From positions 124,001 through 188,000 of the forward strand of contig NZ_JAUKPO010000002.1 in the NCBI RefSeq assembly GCF_030503435.1: DNA of 64,000 nucleotides. The letters run 5' to 3'. Shown here in pieces: positions 54,768 through 64,000 of the stretch. Each line of letters begins with the position of its first letter. Within the stretch, counting starts at the first letter, position 1. The notes under the pieces are model-generated. The model did no database searches, was not told the DNA's origin, and saw only the letters and a list, made by a program, of their open reading frames with translations. The position numbers and the translations under genes were made by a program. The stretch is from Rhodocytophaga aerolata. Its GTDB lineage: Bacteria; Bacteroidota; Bacteroidia; Cytophagales; 172606-1.

Positions 54768-55352
54768 TCAACTATTAATATTTATCCCAATACACTTCAC
54801 TAAAGCATTAGCTAGGCTCGCTGGTGGCAAAATAAAATCCGGACTATCGGCATTGATAGCCATTTTAGGCATGCTGTTGAATACGGTAGAGTTGGGTTCC
54901 TGTACCATGACATGCCCGCCATAGTGGTGAATCGCTTGCACACCATGGGCCCCATCCGACCCCAGGCCTGACATAATGATTCCTACGGCCTTCTCTTTCA
55001 CATCCCTAGCCAGAGACTCAAAAAATATATCCACCGTAAGATTAATCTTCTCATCCGGCAATCGTTTTCGCAGGTACAAATGCCGGTTACGAATGGTAAT
55101 TACTTTGTTTTCAGGCAGGATGTATACAGCATTCATTTCTACAGGCTGGTTGTGCTGTGCCCAGTAAATGGAAAGGGATGTATGTTTAGCTAATAATTTA
55201 TCGGCAATACTCCGGTACTCTCTGTTTAAATGCTGCACAATGACAAAGGCAGCCCCAGAATCTGGTGGAATATTCGAAAAAAACTCCCATATAGCCTGGT
55301 AGCCACCTGCAGATGCGCCTACCCCTACAATATAAAAATTGGAATGCGACAT
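54768..55352 (-). CDS. stand-alone CheB methylesterase domain protein
   Basis: 194 residues from ATG 55352; an in-frame TTG two codons earlier is less likely. The serine hydrolase fold has S14 in GVGASAGGYQAI, H41 in VIVQHLNRE and D133 in MSGLGSDGAHGV, the CheB catalytic triad. Full-length chemotaxis CheB has an N-terminal receiver domain, which is absent here; stand-alone CheB domains are frequent in Bacteroidota, often with hybrid kinases or CheR. No CheR or receptor with methylation sites is near. It converges on the GAF-domain receptor, 40 bases apart, and may act with it. Confidence 0.88.
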   Translation of the reverse strand: MSHSNFYIVGVGASAGGYQAIWEFFSNIPPDSGAAFVIVQHLNREYRSIADKLLAKHTSLSIYWAQHNQPVEMNAVYILPENKVITIRNRHLYLRKRLPDEKINLTVDIFFESLARDVKEKAVGIIMSGLGSDGAHGVQAIHHYGGHVMVQEPNSTVFNSMPKMAINADSPDFILPPASLANALVKCIGININS

Positions 55353-55465
55353 AGACAAATCAACGTATTGTCATTCTCTATACGTAAATGCTACATGATT
55401 GATGCTACTTACCGTAAGGGATGAATAGCTATGCTTAGCACTAGCACGATAGTTTCTTCTTCTCC

Positions 55466-55936
55466 CTACCAACTACCCAGCAGCCGCCGCATAAGGATAA
55501 TCTGCCCGGTATGGTAGCTGGTATGGTCTGCAATCAGAAGAGCTTCCCGGAATAAATTTTGCCCGTTTCCATACGCAAAAGGCTCCAGCAATTGAGCTTT
55601 CCGGGCCTGTAAGAGTTGAATAAAAGCTTGTTTGTCGGCTTGTATCTGCTGCAAGGAATGTTTCCATGCAGCTTCACTTGAAGGAGAATCTGCCTCCGGC
55701 CAGTATTCGTCGGGCCATTTCGGCGATTGGTGATCTGGTCCTTCAGAAAACTTCAGGATATCCCATTGGGCAATGCGGATATGTTCTACCAGCTGCCAGA
55801 TACTATAGGGCATTTTATGAGGCTTTAAACCTCTCTGCTCTGCCGGTAAACCTTTTATCGATTCTTCAAAAGTTACATGTGCATTCCCTTGGGTCAACAG
55901 TTGCGTTAGCTGATCTATCAGTGGCTGTGAGTTCAT
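55466..55936 (-). CDS. DinB-family four-helix metalloprotein
   Basis: 156 residues, the normal size of DinB-like proteins. The metal-binding triad is H52 in IWQLVEHIRIAQWDILKF and H138 and H142 in LLIADHTSYHTGQIIL, giving the usual pattern of one histidine in helix 2 and two in helix 4. The fold is the thiol-transferase/nickel-zinc bundle related to BshC-associated and mycothiol-dependent enzymes, but many members have no known substrate. It stands alone on the minus strand, 80 bases from glpD. Confidence 0.9.
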   Translation of the reverse strand: MNSQPLIDQLTQLLTQGNAHVTFEESIKGLPAEQRGLKPHKMPYSIWQLVEHIRIAQWDILKFSEGPDHQSPKWPDEYWPEADSPSSEAAWKHSLQQIQADKQAFIQLLQARKAQLLEPFAYGNGQNLFREALLIADHTSYHTGQIILMRRLLGSW

Positions 55937-56016
55937 ATAAATAGCTTAAAAGTTGTATCACCTATAATTTTCTGTAGTATACGTGATTTAAAACTATGAA
56001 TACAAAAAGCAACTTA

Positions 56017-57684
56017 TTAGGCTACTACCAATCCACCAGCTTCCGCTAATCGGGATTGCAAGGTCTGAGAGTGTATTTCTGTAGTTTTGATATCCCAGCC
56101 GAAATAATTTGCCATATATGCCACTACGCCCTCCTGCCACTGGCGTACCCAATCTATATTAAAATATAAAGCACCAGTACGGCGGATAAAAAAATCGGTG
56201 GGTGTGGCCGTCAGTTCTTCTTCCAGGCTGTATTGTAACTGCACTACTAATTCTGGAGGAAGGCCAAAGGTGTTTGTTTCGCCAGTACTATCTTTTAGCC
56301 GGGAAAACAGTTGTTCCACATTTGCGCCATACATTTCTGACCACTTTCTGGCATATTTCTCAGACAAACCAAGGCTTATTCCTTGTTGCGTTTTCTGGTT
56401 CACAAACTCTCTGAACTTTGCTGCGCCTCCCACGTTGCCGCCAGATACAGGAATCTTGGCTGTCTGGCAAGCAGGTACTGTTTTTCCTTCATCCTTGCTG
56501 AACTGCTCCGACAGAATATTGACCACACGTTCAGCCATTTTACGGTAGCCGGTTAGTTTACCTCCGGCAATGGTAATCAGGCCAGATGCATATTGAAAAA
56601 TCTCATCTTTCCGGGAAATTTCTGTAGGTCCTTTGCCGGGCTGCCGGATCAACGGACGCAGGCCAACCCAATTAGACTCAATGTCGGAAGCCTGTACTTT
56701 GGTGTCAGGAAACATATACCGGATAGCGTTTATCAGATACGTTTTATCCTCTTCGGTCATTAGTGGGTGTTCCATTTCGCCTTTGTACGTAGTATCTGTT
56801 GTACCTACATAGGTTTTGCCTTCTCTGGGAATGGCGAACACCATCCGCTTGTCTGGCGCATCAAAATAGATGGCCTGCCTGATCGGGAGTTTGGCATGAT
56901 CCAGTACAATATGTACCCCTTTGGTAATATGCAATTTATCGCCTTTTGATGGATCATCTTTGCTATCCAGGGTATCTACCCATGGACCAGTAGCATTTAC
57001 TACCTTTTTAGCATTAATCTCATAGGTTTTACCTGTTAAGCGGTCTTCTGCCTGTACGCCGGTTATTCGTTTTTGTGCATTGTAGATAAACCCAATTACC
57101 TTAACGTAATTTAAGGCAACCGCTCCCTGTTGAACGGCTTCTTTCAAAATCTCAATAGTTAGGCGGGCATCGTCGGTGCGGTATTCAAAATAATATGCTC
57201 CGGCTTGCAGAATATCTGGCCGCAATAAGGGCTCCCGCTGCAAGGTCTCCTGCGCTGATAACATTTTACGCCTCTCACTGCTTTTTACACCTGCCAGCAA
57301 ATCATATACACTGAGGCCAATAGAGGCGCCTAATTTGCCTAAACTACCATTTTTTACTAAGGGCAATAACATAGGCTCAGCTCTGGTTACGTGCGGGCCG
57401 TTTTCATACACAATTGCCCGTTCGCGGCCTACTTCGGCCACCAGGCCAAACTCAAACTGTTTCAAATACCGCAATCCGCCATGCACCAGTTTAGTAGAAC
57501 GGCTGGAAGTACCGGCAGCAAAATCCTGCATTTCGAGTAAGCCTGTTTGCAAACCTCTGCTTTGCGCATCCAGAGCAATACCTGCTCCGGTAATCCCTCC
57601 GCCAATCACCAGCACATCGAGTACGCTGGCTTGCATTTGTTGTATGTACTGGTTCCGCTTGCGGGAAGAAAAAGAATGTGGCAT
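56017..57684 (-). CDS. glpD: aerobic glycerol-3-phosphate dehydrogenase
   Basis: 555 residues, similar to E. coli GlpD. Oxidises glycerol-3-phosphate to dihydroxyacetone phosphate with FAD, passing electrons to quinones at the membrane. The FAD loop is VLVIGGGITGAGIALDAQSR (GGGITG at 28-33). GTSSRSTKLVHGGLRYLKQF, VNATGPWVDTL and TIAGGKLTGYRKMAE are typical. It begins 9 bases after the stop of glpK, so glpK and glpD form one operon; no glpF facilitator is visible. Confidence 0.96.
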   Translation of the reverse strand: MPHSFSSRKRNQYIQQMQASVLDVLVIGGGITGAGIALDAQSRGLQTGLLEMQDFAAGTSSRSTKLVHGGLRYLKQFEFGLVAEVGRERAIVYENGPHVTRAEPMLLPLVKNGSLGKLGASIGLSVYDLLAGVKSSERRKMLSAQETLQREPLLRPDILQAGAYYFEYRTDDARLTIEILKEAVQQGAVALNYVKVIGFIYNAQKRITGVQAEDRLTGKTYEINAKKVVNATGPWVDTLDSKDDPSKGDKLHITKGVHIVLDHAKLPIRQAIYFDAPDKRMVFAIPREGKTYVGTTDTTYKGEMEHPLMTEEDKTYLINAIRYMFPDTKVQASDIESNWVGLRPLIRQPGKGPTEISRKDEIFQYASGLITIAGGKLTGYRKMAERVVNILSEQFSKDEGKTVPACQTAKIPVSGGNVGGAAKFREFVNQKTQQGISLGLSEKYARKWSEMYGANVEQLFSRLKDSTGETNTFGLPPELVVQLQYSLEEELTATPTDFFIRRTGALYFNIDWVRQWQEGVVAYMANYFGWDIKTTEIHSQTLQSRLAEAGGLVVA

Positions 57685-57693
57685 GTAGCGAAT

Positions 57694-59208
<1,515 letters not shown>

Positions 59209-59247
59209 TTATAGCTTGATATTTCGTTCGTGCATCAGGATAGGCGC

Positions 59248-59299
59248 TGAAAAGCCGAAGCGATCTGTTGGCTATGTATTTGACAGATTGCTTCGGCTT
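59248..59299 (-). terminator. rho-independent terminator for the DUF1080 gene
   Basis: AAGCCGAAGCGATCTGT (59252-59268) and ACAGATTGCTTCGGCTT (59283-59299) form a 17-bp stem with one G-U pair and a 14-base loop. Read leftward it is followed by TTTT. It lies between the DUF1080 gene and glpK, isolating the two units. Confidence 0.85.
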
Positions 59300-59358
59300 A
59301 TACTCTGCAAAGTTTCACACAAATGGTTTTTACAGGAAAACAGCGAGTTTGAATAAGC

Positions 59359-59985
59359 TTATATTTCTTCTACCATTAGTTTGCGCCAGCGTACTTTGAT
59401 GCCACCACCATCGTGAATCTGTAAGGCGATTGACCCATTGCCGGCACCTATTTTTTCATCTTTCAGGTCTACCATTTGCTGTCCGTTCAGCCAGGTAGTT
59501 ACCTGATCGCCTTTTACCCGTATGCGCATTTTATTCCAGTCGGTTGGCTTCAGGTATTTTTCTTTTTCATCCGGAATTTTCTCCAGCCAGCCTCTGCCAT
59601 ATGACTCATAAATGCCGCCGGTATCGTGGTTAGGTGGGGCTACTTCTACTTGCCATCCACTCACTTTAGTTCCTTCAATAGTAGACCGGATAAATACCCC
59701 GCTGTTGCCGTTGGCTTCCAGCTTAAACTCCAGCGTAAGGTCAAAATCTTTATACGGTTTGTCGGTGGCCAGATAGCCATATTGTTTATCCGGGCCACTT
59801 TCACAGACCAGTTCGCCGTTTTCTACGTACCATTTTTCGGTGCCATATACTTTCCAGCCAGAAAGATCTTTGCCATTAAACAAGGATACTTTTTTGAAGG
59901 AAGGGCTTACCCAGGCAGCGCTTACAAGCAGTACACCCAGCATAATCAGCAGTAAAGGGTTGTTCTTAACAAAGGGAATCTTCAT
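59359..59985 (-). CDS. secreted DUF1080 (3-keto-disaccharide hydrolase family) protein
   Basis: 208 residues. A signal segment, LLLIMLGVLLVSAAWV, precedes the jelly-roll domain with SLFNGKDLSGWKVY, NGELVCES, TLEFKLEANGNSGVFIRS, and IALQIHDGGGIKVRWRKLMV. These are the family hallmarks of DUF1080, a concanavalin-like fold; characterised members cleave 3-keto-disaccharides after oxidation by a partner dehydrogenase. No such dehydrogenase is encoded nearby, so the substrate is unproven. The protein is probably periplasmic or outer-surface located. It is a single-gene unit with a strong terminator. Confidence 0.88.
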   Translation of the reverse strand: MKIPFVKNNPLLLIMLGVLLVSAAWVSPSFKKVSLFNGKDLSGWKVYGTEKWYVENGELVCESGPDKQYGYLATDKPYKDFDLTLEFKLEANGNSGVFIRSTIEGTKVSGWQVEVAPPNHDTGGIYESYGRGWLEKIPDEKEKYLKPTDWNKMRIRVKGDQVTTWLNGQQMVDLKDEKIGAGNGSIALQIHDGGGIKVRWRKLMVEEI

Positions 59986-60168
59986 AAATAATTCAAAAAA
60001 AATAAGTAAATGAGAAAAAGGTAAGGTTTAGTACACTGCCCCAACAGGAGGGCTTTACAAATTTTACAAAAAATTTAAATAATAAAAGTTTTACTGGCAA
60101 TATTTTCAGTCACCGGCCTATTCAACACTTCCTTTGCCAGAAAAAGTTACTTTTGTTCTGCTTTCCAT

Positions 60169-61110
60169 CTACCTGTGTTTTGTTTGTTCCAGCTGGCTTC
60201 TGATATACGCTACTATTTGTATGTAAGCCTCCGGATGGAACCAATGTATCTGCGGATCTTTAGAAAACCAGGTAAGTTGCCGCTTGGCATACCGGCGCGA
60301 ATTTCTTTTGAGTAACCGTACCATTTCTGCATAATCATATGTACCTGCTAGGTAATCAAATACTTCTGTATAGCCTACCGTTTGCAGGGCATTGTGTTCT
60401 TTGTATGGCAATAAATGTTTAGCTTCCTCTACTAGTCCATTCGCTAACATTGCGTCCATCCGGGCATCTATCCGATTATATAGCTCTTCCCGGTTACGGG
60501 TAAGGCCTATTTTTACCAGATGAAATGGCCGGATAATTTTATTCTGTTTGCGGAAAGAAGAATAAGGCTGCCCGGTGCTCAGGCTGACCTCTAGTGCCCG
60601 GATAACCCGTTGCGGATTGGCCCGGTCTACTTGCTGGGCATATAGAGGGTCCAGGGTATCTAATTGAGTTAGTAAAGGTTCAAGCCCATCTTGCTGATAC
60701 TGTGTGGTGAGGGCCTCGCGGATGGCAGGGTCTGTATCCGGAATTTCGTCTAGTCCTTCGCAAAAAGTCTTGATATATAATCCCGAACCACCAGTAAGAA
60801 TGACTACATCTTTCTTCCGGAAAATTTCTTCTGCAATAGCTAACGCATCTTTTTCAAAAGCAGCAGCATGATAACTTTGGGTAATTGAATGAGAATCTAT
60901 CAAATGATGTACGATGCCTTGCCTTTCTTCTATGCTAGGTTTGGCAGTACCTATGGTCATCTCCTGGAAAAATTGCCTGGAATCGGCAGAAATAATTTCT
61001 GTCGCAAATTCTTTTGCCAGCCGGATACACAAATCGGTTTTGCCTACGGCTGTAGGGCCTACTACGAGAACAACAAATTTATCTGGTATCTGGGGTAGCG
61101 GTAGTGTCAT
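60169..61110 (-). CDS. miaA: tRNA dimethylallyltransferase
   Basis: 313 residues. Adds a dimethylallyl group to N6 of A37 in tRNAs reading codons that begin with U. The P-loop GPTAVGKTD is at 18-26. ISADSRQFFQEMTIGTAKPS carries the substrate-aspartate motif, then HHLIDS and GGSGLYIKTFCEGLD. YAKRQLTWFSKD near the C-terminus is the conserved tRNA-binding/catalytic segment. The start is 14 bases after the upstream membrane protein gene, suggesting co-transcription. Confidence 0.97.
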   Translation of the reverse strand: MTLPLPQIPDKFVVLVVGPTAVGKTDLCIRLAKEFATEIISADSRQFFQEMTIGTAKPSIEERQGIVHHLIDSHSITQSYHAAAFEKDALAIAEEIFRKKDVVILTGGSGLYIKTFCEGLDEIPDTDPAIREALTTQYQQDGLEPLLTQLDTLDPLYAQQVDRANPQRVIRALEVSLSTGQPYSSFRKQNKIIRPFHLVKIGLTRNREELYNRIDARMDAMLANGLVEEAKHLLPYKEHNALQTVGYTEVFDYLAGTYDYAEMVRLLKRNSRRYAKRQLTWFSKDPQIHWFHPEAYIQIVAYIRSQLEQTKHR

Positions 61111-61124
61111 GGGATAAAATTCGG

Positions 61125-61664
61125 TTACTTGAATTTTATAGTTTTAAACATGCTGACGGCGGCTTTCTCGTCCTGTAAATCATACCCTGAGATTACCAGG
61201 TGGTTATTACTAGCTACATTTTTAAAGTACACACCGGTAAGTCCCCTGCCTTTCCTTTTCGGACGCACGAGTATAGCCTTTTTTCCCTGCACGAGTTCAC
61301 TGGTGAAAACATGTTCAAGGGTTGTTTCGCCCTCAAAGTTATAAGAATACATGCCATAATCGAAATATAATGTGTCTGTCAGGTTTGTAATTTCACCAAT
61401 ATAGCTGTCATAGCCTTTGCGCCGGATATAGCGGTAGGCCTTAGGGGTTTCAATGGTAAATGCACCCAGTTGGATAATGTGACAATCCGGATGTGTACTG
61501 GCTAGATAATAACTGGGTTCATACACCATTGCATTGTAGGGTACAGATATGCGGTTAACTGATTGATACAGCATATACAAGGCGGAAGGGATGGCCAGAA
61601 AAATAACGATTATGGCAACAGTGAAGGTAGCATGAAATTCTTTGAGGGGGTGCTTCCGTAGCAT
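61125..61664 (-). CDS. predicted membrane-anchored protein, unknown function
   Basis: 179 residues with one hydrophobic anchor, ATFTVAIIVIFLAIPSALYML (about 13-33), and a C-terminal domain of about 140 residues rich in beta strands: IIQLGAFTIETPKAYRYI, DTLYFDYGMYSYNFEG, KKAILVRPKRKGRGLTGVYF, NHLVISGYDL. The domain faces the periplasm if the anchor is a signal anchor. I do not recognise the family. It is just upstream of miaA. The insertion sequence at 61706 lies 41 bases upstream of its start and probably separates it from its original upstream neighbour. Confidence 0.65.
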   Translation of the reverse strand: MLRKHPLKEFHATFTVAIIVIFLAIPSALYMLYQSVNRISVPYNAMVYEPSYYLASTHPDCHIIQLGAFTIETPKAYRYIRRKGYDSYIGEITNLTDTLYFDYGMYSYNFEGETTLEHVFTSELVQGKKAILVRPKRKGRGLTGVYFKNVASNNHLVISGYDLQDEKAAVSMFKTIKFK

Positions 61665-61700
61665 GTGTACCTATAAACGAAAAACCAGCCTGAAATCTTA

Positions 61701-61705
61701 TAAAT
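61701..61705. repeat. left target-site duplication TAAAT
   Basis: TAAAT directly abuts the left inverted repeat and is repeated at 62733-62737. With the adjacent TA of the repeats, the shared sequence TATAAAT is seven bases. Confidence 0.75.
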
Positions 61706-61720
61706 TAGGAGTTACGCAAA
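61706..61720 (+). repeat. left terminal inverted repeat of the insertion sequence
   Basis: TAGGAGTTACGCAAA, exact reverse complement of the right end. Confidence 0.9.
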
Positions 61721-61748
61721 AAGGGTAAATTAGCTAAAAGCGCTAAAG

Positions 61749-62726
61749 ATGCAAGTCGAAGAATATATTGCCTATTTGCTGAGTAGCCCTAGGAACAGTA
61801 GTTGTGTACAAGCAGGAGATGTGCTGCAAGTGTCCCATGATGAGGTGAATCGCTTTTTACTTTCAGGGGAGTATCAAGGGGAAGATTTATTTAAAGCCGT
61901 TGCCTCAAGTATTGAATTAACTGGTGGTACCTTAACAGTAGATGATACGGTGCTGGATAAGCCCTACACAGAGTTGAGCAGTACAGAAGTAGTCGGCTAT
62001 TTTTGGTCAGGCAAGCATCACAAAGCCGTTAAAGGAATTAATCTGATTGTGCTCCTTTATACCACCGTGAGTGGCTACAGTGTACCGGTGAATTTTCGTG
62101 TGTACCGCTCAAGTGAGGGCAAAACTAAAAACGATTATTTTCAAGCGATGCTTCAACAAGTATGGCAGTGGGGACTACGACCTGCATGGATTACGGCTGA
62201 CAGTTGGTACAGTTCATTAGAGAATTTAAAATTCTTGAGAAACCTGGAAGTAAATTTTATGGTGGGCCTGGAGAAAAACCGCATTATTTCTACTCAACCT
62301 TCCCTTTATGAGCAGGTAGGCCAAGTAGCCATCCCCCAAGAAGGACTGTATACTCACTTAAAAGGATTTGATTTTATAACAGTGTTTCGGACGGTTTGCC
62401 AAGAAGGAGACGAGAGGCACTACGCTTTATATGAGAGCGGCCATGATAGGGCTTTACCTGGTTTGCCGGCCAGGGCAGAGTTTGAAGCCCTTCGCCTCAG
62501 ACACTGGCAAGTGGAGGCTTTCTTTCGCTGTATCAAACAATGTTGTCAAGCTGAAAAATTCTTTGTGCGTAATACCACGGCTATTCACACCCATTTATTT
62601 TGTGTGATGAGAGCTTTCCAGAAGCTAGCTGCTTTAACACTAAATAACTTGATTGATTCTATGTATGCTTTGCATAAAATGATCTTTCTGCAAGCTCAAC
62701 GACTATTCATTGCAAACTTTGCGTAA
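61749..62726 (+). CDS. IS4/IS701-like DDE transposase
   Basis: 325 residues. Catalyses cut-and-paste transposition of the surrounding element. The RNase H-like core carries D65 or D66 in TLTVDDTVLDKPY, D151 in AWITADSWYSS and E256 in RHWQVEAFFRCIK, the three acidic residues of the DDE triad. The N-terminal 60 residues include SHDEVNRFLLSGEYQG, a helix-rich region that likely binds the terminal repeats. The reading frame is intact and its TAA stop (62724-62726) lies inside the right inverted repeat. The start is ATG at 61749, 29 bases after the left repeat. Confidence 0.9.
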   Translation: MQVEEYIAYLLSSPRNSSCVQAGDVLQVSHDEVNRFLLSGEYQGEDLFKAVASSIELTGGTLTVDDTVLDKPYTELSSTEVVGYFWSGKHHKAVKGINLIVLLYTTVSGYSVPVNFRVYRSSEGKTKNDYFQAMLQQVWQWGLRPAWITADSWYSSLENLKFLRNLEVNFMVGLEKNRIISTQPSLYEQVGQVAIPQEGLYTHLKGFDFITVFRTVCQEGDERHYALYESGHDRALPGLPARAEFEALRLRHWQVEAFFRCIKQCCQAEKFFVRNTTAIHTHLFCVMRAFQKLAALTLNNLIDSMYALHKMIFLQAQRLFIANFA

Positions 62727-62732
62727 CTCCTA
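62718..62732 (-). repeat. right terminal inverted repeat of the insertion sequence
   Basis: TTTGCGTAACTCCTA, exact reverse complement of the left end. It supplies the transposase stop codon (TAA, plus strand) and, with its last three bases read on the minus strand, the TAG stop of the neighbouring gene. Confidence 0.9.
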
Positions 62733-64000
62733 TAAATAATCTTTACCAAACTCAGTTGCCAGCCTGTGCATCAGAAAAATAACAGCTAGCTCTGCCTGGC
62801 TTTCCTGGGATACGTCTTTTGGGATATACAGAGTATATTCTTGTGTAGCCGTATCGCCAGCTTTTCCATTGCCTGCCTTCTGAATAAGGGCCAGCAGTTT
62901 ATTATTGGCTAGCAGTTCATAGGTATTTTTTGGATTTACCGGATTCAGCGTATATACCTGATACCCAATCATCCCTTCTAGATTTCTGGCATTTAGCACA
63001 AAATCACCTGCCAGTAATCCTTGCGACATACACCTGATCTGTACGTGGGCTTTTGGCACTTGCATAGCACCTGCAGCAGCAGCAGGAGCACTTTGCCAGT
63101 TGAACTGCATCCAAAGCTGGTAATCCGTCTGACTTACTGTTTCTGCAATATCTACTCTGGAAGAATAATTATTATCCGGGCTCTGTAAACTGCCAGTATA
63201 TACCTGCATCAGATCAATGGGATAGGTTTTTCCGGATTTAGTATCCGTATAAATATATTTACTTGCATGTGGCTGCCCTTTTTGTGCCGGAATATTGGAT
63301 TGCAATGCTTGAAGCGTATATCGATTGGCTTTTTCCAGAAATGCTTGATAGTCCGGATTAGTCAGGACAGGCCTATAAAAAGTACGCAACGGGAGCCGCT
63401 TAGTCTCAGCTTTAAAAACCGCCGCTAATGATTCAAGAAAGAGGTCTTTCCAGTCCTTTTCGCTCAGCTCTGTTTCGCCATACAAACCCTTCTCCGGATT
63501 TACAGTGGTCCGGAAAGGAAGAGTTACTCTGTGCGTATATACCGATTTGCGGTCTTGATCTTCTATTTTTACTTCGGCTACTGCCTGATAATGCCGGATG
63601 GGCAGCCCACTTGTTTCTATCGCTGTGGTAGTAAAAGCAATGGTATGAGTAAAAGCCACAAAATAAGCAGCGGTAGTACGATCAGTAGTAACAAGCTTCA
63701 GCTTCGCAGGCAGGGGTGTAGCTGAGTAAGCAAATGTTAGCCAGGCAGCTGAATCCTGCGGGTAGACATGGGTAACTTCCAGTTTTTTACGTACCTGCGT
63801 TTGTAGTTCCTGCCATACAGTTTGTTGCCAGCTGGTATCCTGGGTAAAATAATCCGGAAAACTTTGTTCACTGAGCAAACTTCTCAACGACGGATACAAC
63901 TTTACTTCCTGCTTCACATCGGTAATAACGGCTACTTTTTCCTGCCCATAACTTCTGTAGATGAAACCCAAAAACAAAATTCCTATCCAGAAAAATTTAT
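62730..64000 (-). CDS. predicted secreted protein of unknown function, 5' end outside window
   Basis: About 420 residues are visible. The frame stays open to the window edge through KFFWIGILFLGFIYRSYGQE, a signal peptide whose first residues lie outside, so the in-frame TTG at 63977 is not the start. The mature protein is beta-rich, with repeated alternating strands such as KLKLVTTDRTTAAYFVAFTH and ALIQKAGNGKAGDTATQEYT. I recognise no family. The C-terminus EFGKDYL ends at TAG 62730-62732, bases that belong to the terminal repeat of the adjacent insertion sequence. It probably formed a transcript with the membrane gene at 61125 and miaA before the insertion. Confidence 0.65.
   Translation of the reverse strand, partial: KFFWIGILFLGFIYRSYGQEKVAVITDVKQEVKLYPSLRSLLSEQSFPDYFTQDTSWQQTVWQELQTQVRKKLEVTHVYPQDSAAWLTFAYSATPLPAKLKLVTTDRTTAAYFVAFTHTIAFTTTAIETSGLPIRHYQAVAEVKIEDQDRKSVYTHRVTLPFRTTVNPEKGLYGETELSEKDWKDLFLESLAAVFKAETKRLPLRTFYRPVLTNPDYQAFLEKANRYTLQALQSNIPAQKGQPHASKYIYTDTKSGKTYPIDLMQVYTGSLQSPDNNYSSRVDIAETVSQTDYQLWMQFNWQSAPAAAAGAMQVPKAHVQIRCMSQGLLAGDFVLNARNLEGMIGYQVYTLNPVNPKNTYELLANNKLLALIQKAGNGKAGDTATQEYTLYIPKDVSQESQAELAVIFLMHRLATEFGKDYL
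62733..62737. repeat. right target-site duplication TAAAT
   Basis: Second copy of the duplication, directly after the right inverted repeat. These bases also encode the last residues of the secreted protein on the minus strand. Confidence 0.75.

Larger units (their letters stand above)
61706..62732 (+). mobile_element. complete insertion sequence, about 1.03 kb, IS4/IS701-like DDE type
   Basis: The 1027-base element has perfect 15-base terminal inverted repeats, TAGGAGTTACGCAAA at 61706-61720 and its complement at 62718-62732, and is flanked by TAAAT at 61701-61705 and 62733-62737. It holds one gene, the DDE transposase at 61749-62726, and there are no passenger genes. The family within the DDE group is not certain: the transposase resembles IS4/IS701-type proteins with RHWQVEAFFRCIK around the catalytic glutamate. 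The repeats, direct repeats and uninterrupted gene suggest a recent and possibly still active insertion. Confidence 0.88.

Overview
The window is a gene-dense chromosomal stretch (roughly 43% GC by eye) of a Gram-negative member of the Bacteroidota, most likely Cytophagales. The support is lipoprotein signals, secreted beta-barrel proteins, a CcsA-type cytochrome c maturation operon, the KdsC and DUF2520 gene pair, a DUF368 protein, an ECF sigma factor coupled to an envelope protein, and weak or absent Shine-Dalgarno sequences. I see no rRNA, tRNA, CRISPR array, prophage or plasmid functions. The only clear mobile element is one complete insertion sequence near the right end.

Layout. 1-3800 (+): end of a membrane spermidine synthase, gluconokinase, a secreted metallo-beta-lactamase-fold protein and an unassigned TIM-barrel-like protein. 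3802-10886 (-): a ccmB-ccmC-ccmD-ccmE-ccmF run followed by a DUF2520 oxidoreductase, a lipoprotein and kdsC. 11450-14030 (+): phosphosulfolactate synthase homologue, DUF368 (PopT-like) protein and aroE. 14172-20982 (+): ECF sigma factor overlapping a membrane-anchored protein with a barrel-like C-terminus, then five secreted or lipid-anchored proteins. 21216-24344 (+): uvrB and a PfkB-type kinase. 25047-27976 (+): DUF4397 lipoprotein, aguB and aguA. 28084-35508 (-): glgE, treS-mak fusion and glgB, a complete GlgE-type alpha-glucan pathway. 35681-46933: HNH protein, PBP1A, DUF2306 protein, lipoprotein, SSS symporter, lone receiver, orphan eboE and a second TreS-like enzyme. 46974-55936: AraC regulator divergent from an SDR, NamZ-like muramidase, FtsX-type permease, GT2 glycosyltransferase, GAF/HAMP sensor, CheB domain and DinB protein. 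56017-61664 (-): glpK-glpD, a DUF1080 protein, then a membrane protein and miaA. 61706-62732: insertion sequence. 62730-64000 (-): secreted protein that runs off the window.

How the genes work together. AguA and AguB convert agmatine to putrescine, and the aminopropyltransferase at the left edge could use that product. TreS, maltokinase, GlgE and GlgB carry trehalose or maltose through maltose-1-phosphate into branched alpha-glucan. GlpK and GlpD take glycerol into glycolysis, joined by gluconokinase and PfkB. The Ccm proteins supply heme for c-type cytochromes; the CcmE homologue carries a CxxxY heme-binding motif instead of HxxxY. KdsC, PBP1A, PopT-like, NamZ-like and the FtsX-type permease are envelope functions. 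The ComA homologue suggests sulfonate metabolism and might feed sulfonolipid precursors, which is inference.

No multi-gene system here is clearly new to me. The most notable items are: an insertion sequence placed exactly at a neighbour's stop codon so that its terminal repeat rebuilds the stop; the sigma factor coupled to a protein that appears to join an anti-sigma-like inner-membrane segment to an outer-membrane barrel; the orphan eboE; the ComA homologue behind a structured leader; and several hairpins in leaders upstream of single genes. Function calls rest on motif recognition without database searches.
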